Assembly: GCF_014243395.1 (NCBI RefSeq)
Contig: NZ_JACLCP010000004.1
Span: 124,001 to 188,000, forward strand
DNA length: 64,000 nucleotides
Source: Winogradskyella flava
GTDB taxonomy: Bacteria > Bacteroidota > Bacteroidia > Flavobacteriales > Flavobacteriaceae
Direction: 5' to 3'
Shown in pieces: positions 35,987 to 45,406 of the stretch. The position numbers were made by a program, and so were the translations under genes. The notes beneath the pieces are model-generated. The model saw nothing but the letters and a program-made list of their open reading frames with translations, made no database searches and had not been told where the DNA came from. Position 1 is the stretch's first letter; each line of letters starts with the position of its first letter.

Positions 35987-36787
35987 ATGAGAAGCATTAA
36001 GCTTTTGATTATTGCACTTAGTTGCATTGTTGTCTCTTCTTGTATCCCTCACAAAGACACTATTTATTTGCAGAATAAAGAGAATTCCCTTAATGACACT
36101 ATCTCTAATAATTTGTCGGAAGTTCATAAACCTTATCGTGTTCAGATCAATGATATTTTAAATATTCGTGTGAAAGCATTAGATCAAGAATTGGTTTCAA
36201 TATTTAATCCTATTGGAAATGAAAATTTAAATGCCAATAGTCAGGAACGCGCTTACTTTGATGGTTTCACTGTAGATCTGCACGGAAATATTCGTATTCC
36301 TATATTGGGAAATATCAATGTATTGGGTTATACGACTGAGGAAATACAGAATATGATCGAAACCAAACTGCTTAAAGAACAGTTTAGGAAGACAGCAAAT
36401 ATTTTTGTCACTGTTAAGCTGGCTGGCCTAAGATATGTGACAAATGGAGAAGTTGCTAATCCTGGAACTAAAGTTCTTTTTCAAGATCGCGTTAATATTT
36501 TTGAAGCTATAGCTAACTCTGGTGATATTGTTTTAACTGGTAATCGTAAGGATGTTTTAGTCATAAGACAGTATCCCCAAGGCCAGAAAATACATCATGT
36601 GGATTTAACAGATGTTAATATTATGAATTCACCATATTATTATATTCAGCATAATGATATGATATATGTAAAGCCTTTAAAGCAAAAATCATGGGGAACG
36701 GGTGCCACAGGAGCACAAACGATTACTACTTTGGTTTCGGTTTTAACCTTTGTGACGACTACTTTTTTACTTGTTGATAGATTATAA
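35987..36787 (+). CDS. Wza-like polysaccharide export lipoprotein
   Basis: 266 residues. The lipobox is IVVSSCIPHKD. The poly_export domain starts near HKPYRVQINDILNIRVKAL and continues to FVTVKLAGLRYVTNGEV, with an SLBB-like segment (NPGTKVLFQDRVNIFEAIANSG). A membrane-spanning helix closes the protein (about 245-264). In the family, an octamer makes the outer-membrane channel for polysaccharide, driven by the Wzc-type kinase encoded next (2-base gap). First gene of the locus. Confidence 0.92.
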   Translation: MRSIKLLIIALSCIVVSSCIPHKDTIYLQNKENSLNDTISNNLSEVHKPYRVQINDILNIRVKALDQELVSIFNPIGNENLNANSQERAYFDGFTVDLHGNIRIPILGNINVLGYTTEEIQNMIETKLLKEQFRKTANIFVTVKLAGLRYVTNGEVANPGTKVLFQDRVNIFEAIANSGDIVLTGNRKDVLVIRQYPQGQKIHHVDLTDVNIMNSPYYYIQHNDMIYVKPLKQKSWGTGATGAQTITTLVSVLTFVTTTFLLVDRL

Positions 36788-36789
36788 AA

Positions 36790-39252
36790 ATGAATCAGTA
36801 CGAATATGATATAGGAGAAAACGATCCATCTAGAGTTGGTTTCGACTTCAAAGGATTTCTATATAAAATTTTAAATTTTTGGAAATTCATAGTGCTATCA
36901 ATTCTTGCTGCTTTGGCCATCGCTTACTTCGTAAATGATAGGAAAGAAAATATCTACAGATTAGATTCTTTGATAACAATAGATAATGATCAAAATCCAT
37001 TTTTTACAGCTAATACAAGCATATCCTTTAATTGGGGAGGTGTTTCTGGTAAGGTTGGTAATATTATTACGGAAATAAAAACGAGATCACATAATGAATT
37101 GGTTATAGATTCTTTAAAGTTTTATAAACAATATTTAGAAGAAGGTAAATATCATTTTAAGGATTTATATAAAGGTTCACCATTTGAAGTTAAGACGCTA
37201 GACAGTAAGCCCCAAGTCTTAAACAAGAATATAGGACTTCGTTTTTTAGATGAGGATACTTTCGAACTATTTGTTGATTTTGAAACGGACAAGGTACAAT
37301 GTCAGATATATAAAACGAAAGAAAAATTATTAATATCCGTTAATGAGACTAGTTTTTCAAAAACATTCAGACTAGGTCAGACCATAAATCTACCATTCTT
37401 TAATGGGGTTGTAACAAAAAAACAAAATGTTACAATTGCGCCAAATTCATTATTTTATCTGAAGTATCTAAATTTTGATACCGTCGTTAATCAGTACAAG
37501 ACTGCTATAAATATTGAGCCTGATTCTAAGGACGCAACTTCTGTTCTTAGGCTGTCGTTAGTGGGGAAGAACAAAGCAAAAATTGTTGATTTTCTCAATG
37601 CCACATCAGCAATTTTGAGAAAAACGGAATTGGCTAGGAAAAACCTTTATGCAACTAATACCATAAAATTTATAGATAGTAGCTTAAGTAATGTCAATGA
37701 TGACATAAAAGATGTTACTGCTAAGATGAATAATTTTCGAAAAGAAAATAAGGTGTTCGATATAGAAGTCGAAATGTTACAAGTTTCTGAGCAACTAAAG
37801 AACTACGAACAAAATAGATTGGTAGAGGAATCTAAATTAAGTTATTTAAATAGTTTAGAAAACTACTTAAATCAGAAAACAGATTATACCAAGATAGCCG
37901 CACCGACATCCGTTGGAATTGAGGAAGTAAATATTCTAACAAGTGTTAGTCAAATAACAGCACTTGCCATAGAGCGGCAAGAGATTGAATATTCCACTCA
38001 AGAGGGTTCTGTTATTTTTGAAGAATTGGATCGTAGGATTAATGCAGAAAAGCGAGTCTTACTTGAAACCATTGAAGTAACAAAGCGTACAATTGGTTCG
38101 CAAATCAATTTTATGAATAAAGAAATCGGTAGGTTGGAGTCTAAGTTGTTGAATCTACCTAAGAATCAGCAAGAATATTTGAAGATTAGAAGAAGTCTCG
38201 ATATTAGTACTGAAGCCTATGATATTTATCAAGCTAAAAGAGGTGAAGCAGCAATAGTAAAAGCTGCTAACATATCGGATATTACCGTAATTGATGAGGC
38301 TAAGGATATTGGAGATGCACCAATTGGTCCAAACAAATCTCTAAATTATATGCTGGCATTAATATTAGGGGTATTTCTGCCTATTTTATCAGTTCTCGTT
38401 TTGTACCTTGTAGATAACACTATACATACAAGAGAAGAGGTAGAAAGGCTTTCTAGTATTCCAGTTTTGGGCTTGTTGGGCAAGAGTAAATATGCAAATA
38501 ACTTGATAGTCTATGATAAGCCTAAATCTGCCATAGCAGAGGCATTTAGATCGATTAGGTCGAGTTTGAAATTTATTTATGGTAAACAAATGTCCGAAGA
38601 AAGAGGGAAAACACTTATGGTTACGTCTTCTGTTAGCGGAGAAGGAAAAACGTTCACTTCTATTAACATGGCAACGGTCTATGCCTTATCGGGAAAAAAG
38701 ACAATTTTGTTAGGTTTAGATTTACGTAAGCCAAAAATATTTGGAGATTTTAATATTTCCAATGATACAGGAATTGTAAACTACCTAATTGACAATGAAG
38801 AGCTATCTAATGTCATATATTCTACACATATTGAGAATCTCGATTTTTTACCATCAGGTCCTATCCCTCCGAACCCTTCAGAATTATTGATGAGTGATAG
38901 ACTTCATCAAGCCATTGAGCAATTAAGAAAAGATTATGACATGATAATTTTGGATACGCCTCCACTAGGTTTAGTTACAGACGCTTTAGAATTATCGAGT
39001 TATGCAGATGCAACTATTTTCATGATTCGGTTGGACTATACTAAAAAAGGTATGTTACAACTAATTAATTCTAAATATAAGGCTGGTGAAATTAAGAATC
39101 TAAGCTTTGTACTTAATTTTTACAAGCATAAAGCTAGATATGGCTATGGCTATGGCTATGGATACGGCTATGGTTTATATGGGAATTCGTATCATGAAAA
39201 AGAAGAACAATCAATTTTGGCTAAGGTTAAAAACTTTGTTAGAAAGCTTTAA
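36790..39252 (+). CDS. Wzc-like tyrosine autokinase / chain-length regulator
   Basis: 820 residues. Two membrane helices (about 29-47 and 519-541) flank a large periplasmic Wzz-type domain with coiled coil. The cytosolic BY-kinase domain has Walker A in TSSVSGEGKTF (about 611-621), Walker A' in LLGLDLRKPKIF and Walker B in MIILDTPPLG. The tail has a (Gly-Tyr)n run, GYGYGYGYGYG, then YGNSY, a tyrosine cluster for autophosphorylation. Known members control export and chain length with Wza. The tail is coded by a hexanucleotide repeat (39139-39174). Confidence 0.93.
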   Translation: MNQYEYDIGENDPSRVGFDFKGFLYKILNFWKFIVLSILAALAIAYFVNDRKENIYRLDSLITIDNDQNPFFTANTSISFNWGGVSGKVGNIITEIKTRSHNELVIDSLKFYKQYLEEGKYHFKDLYKGSPFEVKTLDSKPQVLNKNIGLRFLDEDTFELFVDFETDKVQCQIYKTKEKLLISVNETSFSKTFRLGQTINLPFFNGVVTKKQNVTIAPNSLFYLKYLNFDTVVNQYKTAINIEPDSKDATSVLRLSLVGKNKAKIVDFLNATSAILRKTELARKNLYATNTIKFIDSSLSNVNDDIKDVTAKMNNFRKENKVFDIEVEMLQVSEQLKNYEQNRLVEESKLSYLNSLENYLNQKTDYTKIAAPTSVGIEEVNILTSVSQITALAIERQEIEYSTQEGSVIFEELDRRINAEKRVLLETIEVTKRTIGSQINFMNKEIGRLESKLLNLPKNQQEYLKIRRSLDISTEAYDIYQAKRGEAAIVKAANISDITVIDEAKDIGDAPIGPNKSLNYMLALILGVFLPILSVLVLYLVDNTIHTREEVERLSSIPVLGLLGKSKYANNLIVYDKPKSAIAEAFRSIRSSLKFIYGKQMSEERGKTLMVTSSVSGEGKTFTSINMATVYALSGKKTILLGLDLRKPKIFGDFNISNDTGIVNYLIDNEELSNVIYSTHIENLDFLPSGPIPPNPSELLMSDRLHQAIEQLRKDYDMIILDTPPLGLVTDALELSSYADATIFMIRLDYTKKGMLQLINSKYKAGEIKNLSFVLNFYKHKARYGYGYGYGYGYGLYGNSYHEKEEQSILAKVKNFVRKL
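39139..39174 (+). repeat. TATGGC hexanucleotide repeat coding the Wzc tyrosine tail
   Basis: Six consecutive units of TATGGC or close variants (three exact, then TATGGA, TACGGC, TATGGT), each coding Tyr-Gly. Unit gain or loss would keep the frame and change the number of tyrosines. Confidence 0.8.
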
Positions 39253-39267
39253 AAAAAAACTTAAGTT

Positions 39268-39849
39268 TTGATTTCTGAAAAACAGTTAAGAATAAAGCGT
39301 TTGTTCGACCTTACCTTGGTTGTTATGCTTTTGCCTTTATTGCTTTTGCCAATTATTGTTTTAATTGTAGCTGCAAGTATTGATACTAAGAATTTTGGAG
39401 TATTTACGCAATTACGGGTTGGGCAAAATGGTAAGCTTTTCAAGATATATAAAATAAGAACTTTAAAAGATGGTGTTCATCGTCTTGGTCATCTGGAAAA
39501 GAGTGCTACACCTCTTGGTAAATATTTAAGAAAGACCAAACTAGATGAGTTGCCACAATTATTTAATGTTCTTAAAGGTGACATGAGTTTTGTTGGGCCA
39601 AGACCAGATATTCAAGGTTTTGCAGATATGTTGGAAGGTAAAGATCAAATTATTCTTAAAGTCAAACCTGGTATTACAGGAGAAGCAACAATTAAATATA
39701 GGGACGAAGAACTTGTATTAGAACGACAAAATGACCCTGAAGACTATAATAGAACGATTATTTGGGTAGATAAGGTGAAAATCAATAGAAATTACGTTGA
39801 GAATTACAGTTTTTATTTAGATTTGAGGCTTATTTTAAAATCTCTTTAA
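39268..39849 (+). CDS. Small monotopic phosphoglycosyl transferase (PglC/Bac_transf-like)
   Basis: 193 residues. Starts at TTG (39268; reads MISEKQLRIKRLFDLT), as no ATG fits. One re-entrant or single membrane segment (about 14-35), then the catalytic core: LRVGQNGKLFKIYKIRTL, KLDELPQLFNVLKGDMSFVGPRP with the Asp-Glu dyad, and KPGITGEATIKY. Members transfer a phospho-sugar from UDP-sugar to undecaprenyl phosphate to start a glycan. It is 15 bases after the wzc-like gene. A second, larger enzyme of this type ends the locus at 61599-62993. Confidence 0.9.
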   Translation: MISEKQLRIKRLFDLTLVVMLLPLLLLPIIVLIVAASIDTKNFGVFTQLRVGQNGKLFKIYKIRTLKDGVHRLGHLEKSATPLGKYLRKTKLDELPQLFNVLKGDMSFVGPRPDIQGFADMLEGKDQIILKVKPGITGEATIKYRDEELVLERQNDPEDYNRTIIWVDKVKINRNYVENYSFYLDLRLILKSL

Positions 39850-39854
39850 AACAG

Positions 39855-41150
39855 ATGACACATTCTGAAGACAAAATTGCAATCATAGGATTAGGTTATG
39901 TCGGTTTGCCCCTTGCCGTAGAATTTGCGAAAAAATTCTTCGTGGTTGGTTTTGACATTAACAAACAACGGATCCGTGAGTTAAATTCTGGTGTAGATAA
40001 AACATTAGAAGTCGATAATGATAATCTAAGTTCAGTTTTAACCAATGACTTAAATGCAGATAAAGGTTTATATATCACCGATAGTTTAGAAGCATTATCC
40101 GTAACAAATATATATATCGTAACTGTACCAACACCTACCGATGCTTTAAATAAGCCTGTGTTTACACCACTTGTAAAAGCAAGTGAGGCAGTAGGTAATG
40201 CTATGAGTAAAGGAGATATCGTTATATACGAATCGACAGTTTATCCAGGAGCTACCGAAGATATATGTATTCCTGTCGTAGAGAAAGCATCTGGATTAAT
40301 TTTTAATAAGGATTTCTATGCTGGTTATTCTCCCGAGCGAATTAATCCTGGAGACAAGCATCATACGGTTACTAAAATTTTAAAAGTGACATCAGGGTCA
40401 ACACCTGAGATTGCTAAGAAAATAGATGACTTATATAAAACAGTTATTACCGCTGGAACGCATTTAGCGCCTTCAATTAAAGTTGCAGAGGCGGCTAAAG
40501 TAATTGAGAATTCACAGCGTGATATCAATATTGCATTTGTTAATGAGTTGTCTAAGATTTTTAGACTATTAGATATTGACACTAAGGCAGTATTAGAAGC
40601 AGCTGGTACTAAGTGGAACTTTCTGAAGTTTTCACCAGGTTTGGTAGGTGGTCATTGTATCGGTGTTGATCCATATTACTTGGCACAAAAAGCTATTGAG
40701 TCTGGTTACAATCCGGAGATTATCCTAGCGGGTCGGAAGATGAATGATAGTATGGGTAGCTATGTTTCTACAGAGACTGTTAAAATGATGATTAACAAGG
40801 GTGCAACTATCAAAGGATCTAATGCTTTGGTTTTGGGAATCACTTTTAAAGAAAATTGTCCAGATATTAGAAATTCTAGAGTAATAGATATCATTGAGGA
40901 ATTACAGTCTTATCACGTAAATGTCGATGTTTATGATCCATGGGCTTCTAAAGAAGAAGTAAATCATGAATATGGGTTGGAGTTGAAATCCTCAACCACT
41001 GAGTTGAAACCAAATTACGATGCCATTATATTGGCCGTTTCTCACAAAGAGTTTTTGGAAATATCTCTTGACAATTTAAAATCTGATAAATGCGTAATTT
41101 TTGACGTAAAGTCTTTATTGCCTCACGACACTGTAGACGCACGTCTATAA
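39855..41150 (+). CDS. Nucleotide-sugar dehydrogenase, TviB/WbpO-like
   Basis: 431 residues, UDP-glucose/UDP-HexNAc 6-dehydrogenase superfamily. N-terminal Rossmann IAIIGLGYVGLPLAVEFA, then TVPTPTD, ESTVYPGATE, the catalytic segment SPGLVGGHCIGVDPYYL with the active-site Cys, and the C-terminal ITFKENCPDIRNS domain. GGHCIGVDPYYL is the form seen in UDP-GlcNAc/GalNAc dehydrogenases such as TviB and WbpO rather than UDP-glucose dehydrogenases. It would make a UDP-HexNAc uronic acid, and the next gene is the matching 4-epimerase. Gap to the phosphoglycosyl transferase is 5 bases. Confidence 0.92.
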   Translation: MTHSEDKIAIIGLGYVGLPLAVEFAKKFFVVGFDINKQRIRELNSGVDKTLEVDNDNLSSVLTNDLNADKGLYITDSLEALSVTNIYIVTVPTPTDALNKPVFTPLVKASEAVGNAMSKGDIVIYESTVYPGATEDICIPVVEKASGLIFNKDFYAGYSPERINPGDKHHTVTKILKVTSGSTPEIAKKIDDLYKTVITAGTHLAPSIKVAEAAKVIENSQRDINIAFVNELSKIFRLLDIDTKAVLEAAGTKWNFLKFSPGLVGGHCIGVDPYYLAQKAIESGYNPEIILAGRKMNDSMGSYVSTETVKMMINKGATIKGSNALVLGITFKENCPDIRNSRVIDIIEELQSYHVNVDVYDPWASKEEVNHEYGLELKSSTTELKPNYDAIILAVSHKEFLEISLDNLKSDKCVIFDVKSLLPHDTVDARL

Positions 41151-41175
41151 TTAAATTTAACCTCAAATCATAATT

Positions 41176-42153
41176 ATGTACTCAAATCAATATCATACTG
41201 ATGACCTTTCCCAGTTAAGTTTTTTAGTGACTGGAGGTGGAGGATTTATTGGCTCTAACATTGTTGAATACTTATTAAAGTATGGTGCAAAAAAAGTTAG
41301 GGTTTTAGATAATTTTTCGAACGGCTATCGTGAGAATTTAACGGAGTTTATGGATAACCCATCTTTTGAATTATTAGAGGGCGATATAAGGGATTTGACT
41401 ACTTGTAAAAAGGCAATGGCAGATATAGACTATGTATCTCATCAAGCTGCTTTAGGTTCTGTTCCTCGTTCAATTAATGATCCAGCAACATCAAATGAGG
41501 TCAATATTTCAGGGTTCTTGAATATGTTAATTGCCGTAAAGGATAGTCCAACGGTGAAACGTATGGTATATGCGGCATCTAGTTCTACCTATGGTGATAG
41601 TAAAGCTCTACCGAAGGTAGAAGATAACATTGGGAAGCCTTTATCACCATATGCAGTTACAAAATATGTAAACGAGCTTTATGCAGATGTTTTTGGTAAA
41701 ACCTATGGAACTGATGTGATTGGTCTTCGTTATTTTAATGTATTTGGGCCTAAACAAAGTCCAAATGGAGCATATGCCGCGGTTATACCATTATTTATGC
41801 AAGCTTTAAAGGATAATGAGCCATCGAAAATTAACGGAGATGGAGATCAAACAAGGGATTTTACGTTTGTAGATAATGCTGTTCAAGCTAATATTAAAGG
41901 TTTCTTTGCTCCTAAGGAAGCAGCGAATGAGGTATTTAATGTGGCCTGTGGAGAACGCATATCGGTAAATTATTTATGGGATTCACTTAGAATGGCTGCC
42001 AAATCTGATTTAAAAGCAGTTTATGGTCCACAGAGACAAGGAGATGTAAGGGATTCTTTAGCCGATATTTCAAAAGCCAAAAGTTTACTTGGCTACGAAC
42101 CTCAGTATACAGTCAGACAAGGTTTAAAAATTACTTGGGATTATTTTAACTAG
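41176..42153 (+). CDS. UDP-HexNAc(A) 4-epimerase, TviC/WbpP-like
   Basis: 325 residues, extended SDR. NAD-binding FLVTGGGGFIGSNIVEYLL, the active-site YAASSSTYGDSKALPKVED segment and the YAVTK (YxxxK) pair are intact. The VSHQAALGSVPRSINDP stretch and RYFNVFGPKQSPNGAYAAVIP are characteristic of the WbpP/TviC group that interconverts GlcNAc and GalNAc forms of UDP-HexNAc or its uronic acid. With the dehydrogenase upstream (25 bases) it likely makes UDP-GalNAcA, a sugar of Vi-type capsules and O antigens. Confidence 0.9.
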   Translation: MYSNQYHTDDLSQLSFLVTGGGGFIGSNIVEYLLKYGAKKVRVLDNFSNGYRENLTEFMDNPSFELLEGDIRDLTTCKKAMADIDYVSHQAALGSVPRSINDPATSNEVNISGFLNMLIAVKDSPTVKRMVYAASSSTYGDSKALPKVEDNIGKPLSPYAVTKYVNELYADVFGKTYGTDVIGLRYFNVFGPKQSPNGAYAAVIPLFMQALKDNEPSKINGDGDQTRDFTFVDNAVQANIKGFFAPKEAANEVFNVACGERISVNYLWDSLRMAAKSDLKAVYGPQRQGDVRDSLADISKAKSLLGYEPQYTVRQGLKITWDYFN

Positions 42154-42168
42154 TCTTTTTGCGTATAT

Positions 42169-42188
42169 TAGCGGGTAAAATCCCGCTA
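42169..42188 (+). other. GC-rich hairpin before the Wzm start
   Basis: TAGCGGG / CCCGCTA, 7-bp perfect stem with a 6-base AT loop, in the 37-base spacer between the epimerase and wzm-like genes, two bases before the TTG start. No T-run follows. It may shape translation or protect an mRNA end. Confidence 0.5.
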
Positions 42189-42190
42189 GT

Positions 42191-43063
42191 TTGAATACCC
42201 AGAACAATGAGACGTGGTTATATACCATTTCCGGAAAAAAAAAGCTATTAGATTTTAATTTTAAGGAAATTTGGCGTTATCGAGATTTACTGTTCTTGTT
42301 TGTAAAGCGCGATGTCATTACATTATACAAACAAACGATTTTAGGACCGCTTTGGTATATTATACAACCTTTATTTACAGCGGTTATATTTACTTTGATT
42401 TTCAATAATCTGGGCCAAATAAAAACAGGTGACGTAGTCGATCCTTTTTTGTTTAATCTAACCGGTATAACTTTATGGAATTACTTTAAAGAATGCCTTA
42501 CAGGTACATCAAGTACTTTTACTAAAAATCAAAATATTTTTGGCAAAGTGTATTTCCCTAGAGTGATTATGCCCATGTCAGTGACCATATCCAATTTGCT
42601 TAAATTTGGAATTCAATTACTGATTTTGATTGGCTTTTATTTATACTTTCTATTAAAAGGAGATAATCTAATACTCAATTATAAATACTTATTATTATTA
42701 CCAATTTATGTTTTTATGATGGCTTTATTAGGCTTGGGTTTAGGAATGCTCTTGTCTGCAATGACAACAAAGTACAGGGATTTAACTGTCTTATTAAGCT
42801 TTGGCGTGCAATTATTGATGTATGTGTCTGCTGTACCTTATCCTCTAAGTGAGGCACAAGAAAAATTCCCCCCTTTGGTATCTAAGTTTGTAGAATATAA
42901 CCCTTTAGCTCAAATTATAGAAGGATTTAGATTTATTGTGATTGATGTCGGTCAAATAGAAATGCGTAAAGTGATATTTACATTAGTTTTAAGTATTCTT
43001 ATGTTCTTGCTTGGTCTTATAGTTTTTAATAGAACGGAAAAATCATTTATCGATACGGTGTAA
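42191..43063 (+). CDS. wzm: Wzm-like ABC-2 polysaccharide export permease
   Basis: 290 residues. Starts at TTG (MNTQNNETWLYTISG). The family signature appears as FKEIWRYRDLLFLFVKRDVI followed by YKQTILGPLWYIIQPLF at the start of helix 1. Six membrane helices follow. Wzm forms the pore of the ABC transporter that exports complete polysaccharide chains on a lipid carrier across the inner membrane. Its stop overlaps the ATG of the ATPase gene by one base (TAATG). Confidence 0.92.
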   Translation: MNTQNNETWLYTISGKKKLLDFNFKEIWRYRDLLFLFVKRDVITLYKQTILGPLWYIIQPLFTAVIFTLIFNNLGQIKTGDVVDPFLFNLTGITLWNYFKECLTGTSSTFTKNQNIFGKVYFPRVIMPMSVTISNLLKFGIQLLILIGFYLYFLLKGDNLILNYKYLLLLPIYVFMMALLGLGLGMLLSAMTTKYRDLTVLLSFGVQLLMYVSAVPYPLSEAQEKFPPLVSKFVEYNPLAQIIEGFRFIVIDVGQIEMRKVIFTLVLSILMFLLGLIVFNRTEKSFIDTV

Positions 43064-44331
43064 TGAGTTCAGAAATAATCTTAAAGGTAGAAGGTGTTTC
43101 GAAGCAATATCGTTTAGGCGTTGTTGGCACAGGTACTTTGACTCACGACCTCAATAGATGGTGGAGTAAAGTAAGAGGTAAAGAGGATCCTTACTTAAAA
43201 GTAGGGAATATTAACGATCGGTCTAAAAAAGTAGATTCACAATATGTTTGGGCTTTAAAGGATATTAATTTTGAAGTCAACAGAGGTGAAGTGTTGGGGA
43301 TTATTGGTAAAAATGGAGCAGGAAAATCAACATTGCTTAAAATACTCTCAAAAGTAACATCTCCTTCTACTGGACAAATTAAAACTAAGGGCCATATTGC
43401 TTCTTTATTGGAAGTAGGTACAGGTTTTCATCCAGAAATGACCGGTAGAGAAAATATTTATTTAAATGGTGCTATTTTAGGAATGACAAAATCCGAAATA
43501 AATAGTAAGATAGATGAGATTATAGACTTTTCAGGCTGTTTGAAGTATGTAGACACCCCAGTTAAGCGCTATAGCTCTGGGATGAAAGTGCGTCTAGCCT
43601 TTGCCGTAGCTGCTCACTTGGAACCTGATATTTTGGTTGTGGACGAAGTCTTAGCTGTTGGCGATGCAGAGTTTCAAAAAAAGGCTATTGGTAAGATGCA
43701 AGATATTTCTAAAGGGGAGGGAAGAACAGTTTTATTTGTAAGTCATAATATGGCAGCTGTTAGGAGTTTGTGTACAAGAGGAATACTTATTGAAAATGGT
43801 AGAATTAGTAGTATTGGTACTATTGATAAAATAATTGAACTTTATTTAGATAAAGATGCTGTAAAAAATAAGATTAATACAGACAATAGATCAGGTAGTG
43901 GTCTAATGAAAGTAGAGGATATAATTGTTTCTGGAAAAAAAGCGAATATGAGCCCTGAGAATGGAGCACTGTTTAGAATTGAAATTCAATTAGAAAGTCA
44001 AATTAAAATAAGCTCTCAACAATTAAGGCTAGATTTAAAAATTAACGACTATATGGGGCAAAGAGTGGCTTGGCTCAGTAATTACTTGTCTGATATAAAA
44101 ACTGTAGAAGAAGTGAAAAAAATTGTTTTTTCAATTCCGAAGTTGAATCTTAACGGAGGTACGTATTTTATTAGTACGGATTTATATATTGACAAAAAGA
44201 GATCTGATTTTCTGCAAAATGCCATTTCGTTTGATATCAATAATGGGGATTTTTATGGCAATGGAAGAAGTGTACCAATACAAGAGTCTAGAATTTTGAT
44301 GAATTTTAATACAGAAATCCTTGGAGAGTAA
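43063..44331 (+). CDS. wzt: Wzt-like ABC ATPase with C-terminal carbohydrate-binding extension
   Basis: 422 residues. The ATPase domain (about 1-250) has Walker A IIGKNGAGKSTLLKIL, signature VKRYSSGMKVRLAFA, Walker B ILVVDEVLAVGD and the switch LFVSHNM. An extra roughly 170 residues of beta sandwich follow (MKVEDIIVSGKKANM... ending in NTEILGE), typical of Wzt proteins that read a chemical cap on the chain end before export. That implies a defined non-reducing end modification. It overlaps the next gene by 11 bases. Confidence 0.92.
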   Translation: MSSEIILKVEGVSKQYRLGVVGTGTLTHDLNRWWSKVRGKEDPYLKVGNINDRSKKVDSQYVWALKDINFEVNRGEVLGIIGKNGAGKSTLLKILSKVTSPSTGQIKTKGHIASLLEVGTGFHPEMTGRENIYLNGAILGMTKSEINSKIDEIIDFSGCLKYVDTPVKRYSSGMKVRLAFAVAAHLEPDILVVDEVLAVGDAEFQKKAIGKMQDISKGEGRTVLFVSHNMAAVRSLCTRGILIENGRISSIGTIDKIIELYLDKDAVKNKINTDNRSGSGLMKVEDIIVSGKKANMSPENGALFRIEIQLESQIKISSQQLRLDLKINDYMGQRVAWLSNYLSDIKTVEEVKKIVFSIPKLNLNGGTYFISTDLYIDKKRSDFLQNAISFDINNGDFYGNGRSVPIQESRILMNFNTEILGE

Positions 44332-45406
44332 TACCAGAATATTATTCGTTTGTCCAGATATTAATAAGCCTTCTGGAGGTATCAAACAGATCTACAGACA
44401 AGTTGATGTTTTATGTAAAAACGGATTTAATGCCCATATTCTTCATGAGGCATATAGATTTAAATGTACTTGGTTTGATAATGCAACACCCATAGTTTAT
44501 AATGCATCAGTCTTCCAAGAATTAAATAGCTTAAAGCAAAGAAGACGTCGCACAACAAAGGAAAAAATCAAATATCTTGTCAAGAATTTTATTAAATTCT
44601 GTAAGTCTTTTACTCGCAAAAATCATGATATTGAGCTCAATACAAATGATATACTAGTTTTTCCAGAGATTTATGGTCCAAGACTAGCAGAAGTGAAAAC
44701 AGGAATTAATAAAGTAATATATAACCAAGGGGCGTATCAAACCTTTTTTGGTTATAACTTAAATTTGCAGGATACGGACACACCTTACCATCATAAAGAT
44801 ATAATTGGTGTTGTTGTTAATTCTGAGGATGCTAGACAATATATGAATTTGGCTTTTCCTAAATTGAAAACCTATAGAGTAAAATATGGATTTGATAGTG
44901 ATAGATTTTCAATTAATAGGTCCAAAAAGAAGCAAATATGTTTTATGCCAAGGCGTCTTAGATCAGATATTATTCAGGTTATTAATATTTTAAAGTTTAA
45001 TAAAGTTCTAGAAGGGTGGACCATAAGACCTATTGAGAATATGAATGAAGACGAGGTGGCAGAATGTATGAAAGAGAGTGCTATTTTTTTAAGTTTTAAT
45101 ATCAATGAGGGTTTTGGTATGCCTCCAGCAGAAGCAATGGCGTGTGGTTGCATTGTTGTTGGTTATCCAGGTCAAGGCGGTAATGAAATTTTTAATGAGA
45201 AGTTTTGTTTCCCTGTTAAAGATAGAGACGTAAAAGCTTATGTAAAAACGCTAGAAAAGGTTATAAAGGCTTATGAAGATAATCCCAAAACGCTTTTAAA
45301 TATGGCTAATAATGCTTCCAATCATATTTTGTCTTCATATAGCATGACGGAAGAAGAAAATACCATTATTGAAACTTGGACAAGAATTAGTGACCAAAAC
45401 AACTAA
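44321..45406 (+). CDS. Glycosyltransferase, GT4-like
   Basis: 361 residues, GT-B fold. Starts at TTG inside the wzt gene (MESNTRILFVCPDINKPSGG). The C-terminal donor-binding half has LSFNINEGFGMPPAEAMACG with the ExxxxxxxE pattern of GT4 enzymes (EGFGMPPAE), then a loop GYPGQGGNEIF. The N-terminal half starts with a VCPDxxKPSGGIKQI loop that usually contacts the acceptor. The sugar and the linkage cannot be read. First of at least nine glycosyltransferases of the locus. Confidence 0.85.
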   Translation: MESNTRILFVCPDINKPSGGIKQIYRQVDVLCKNGFNAHILHEAYRFKCTWFDNATPIVYNASVFQELNSLKQRRRRTTKEKIKYLVKNFIKFCKSFTRKNHDIELNTNDILVFPEIYGPRLAEVKTGINKVIYNQGAYQTFFGYNLNLQDTDTPYHHKDIIGVVVNSEDARQYMNLAFPKLKTYRVKYGFDSDRFSINRSKKKQICFMPRRLRSDIIQVINILKFNKVLEGWTIRPIENMNEDEVAECMKESAIFLSFNINEGFGMPPAEAMACGCIVVGYPGQGGNEIFNEKFCFPVKDRDVKAYVKTLEKVIKAYEDNPKTLLNMANNASNHILSSYSMTEEENTIIETWTRISDQNN

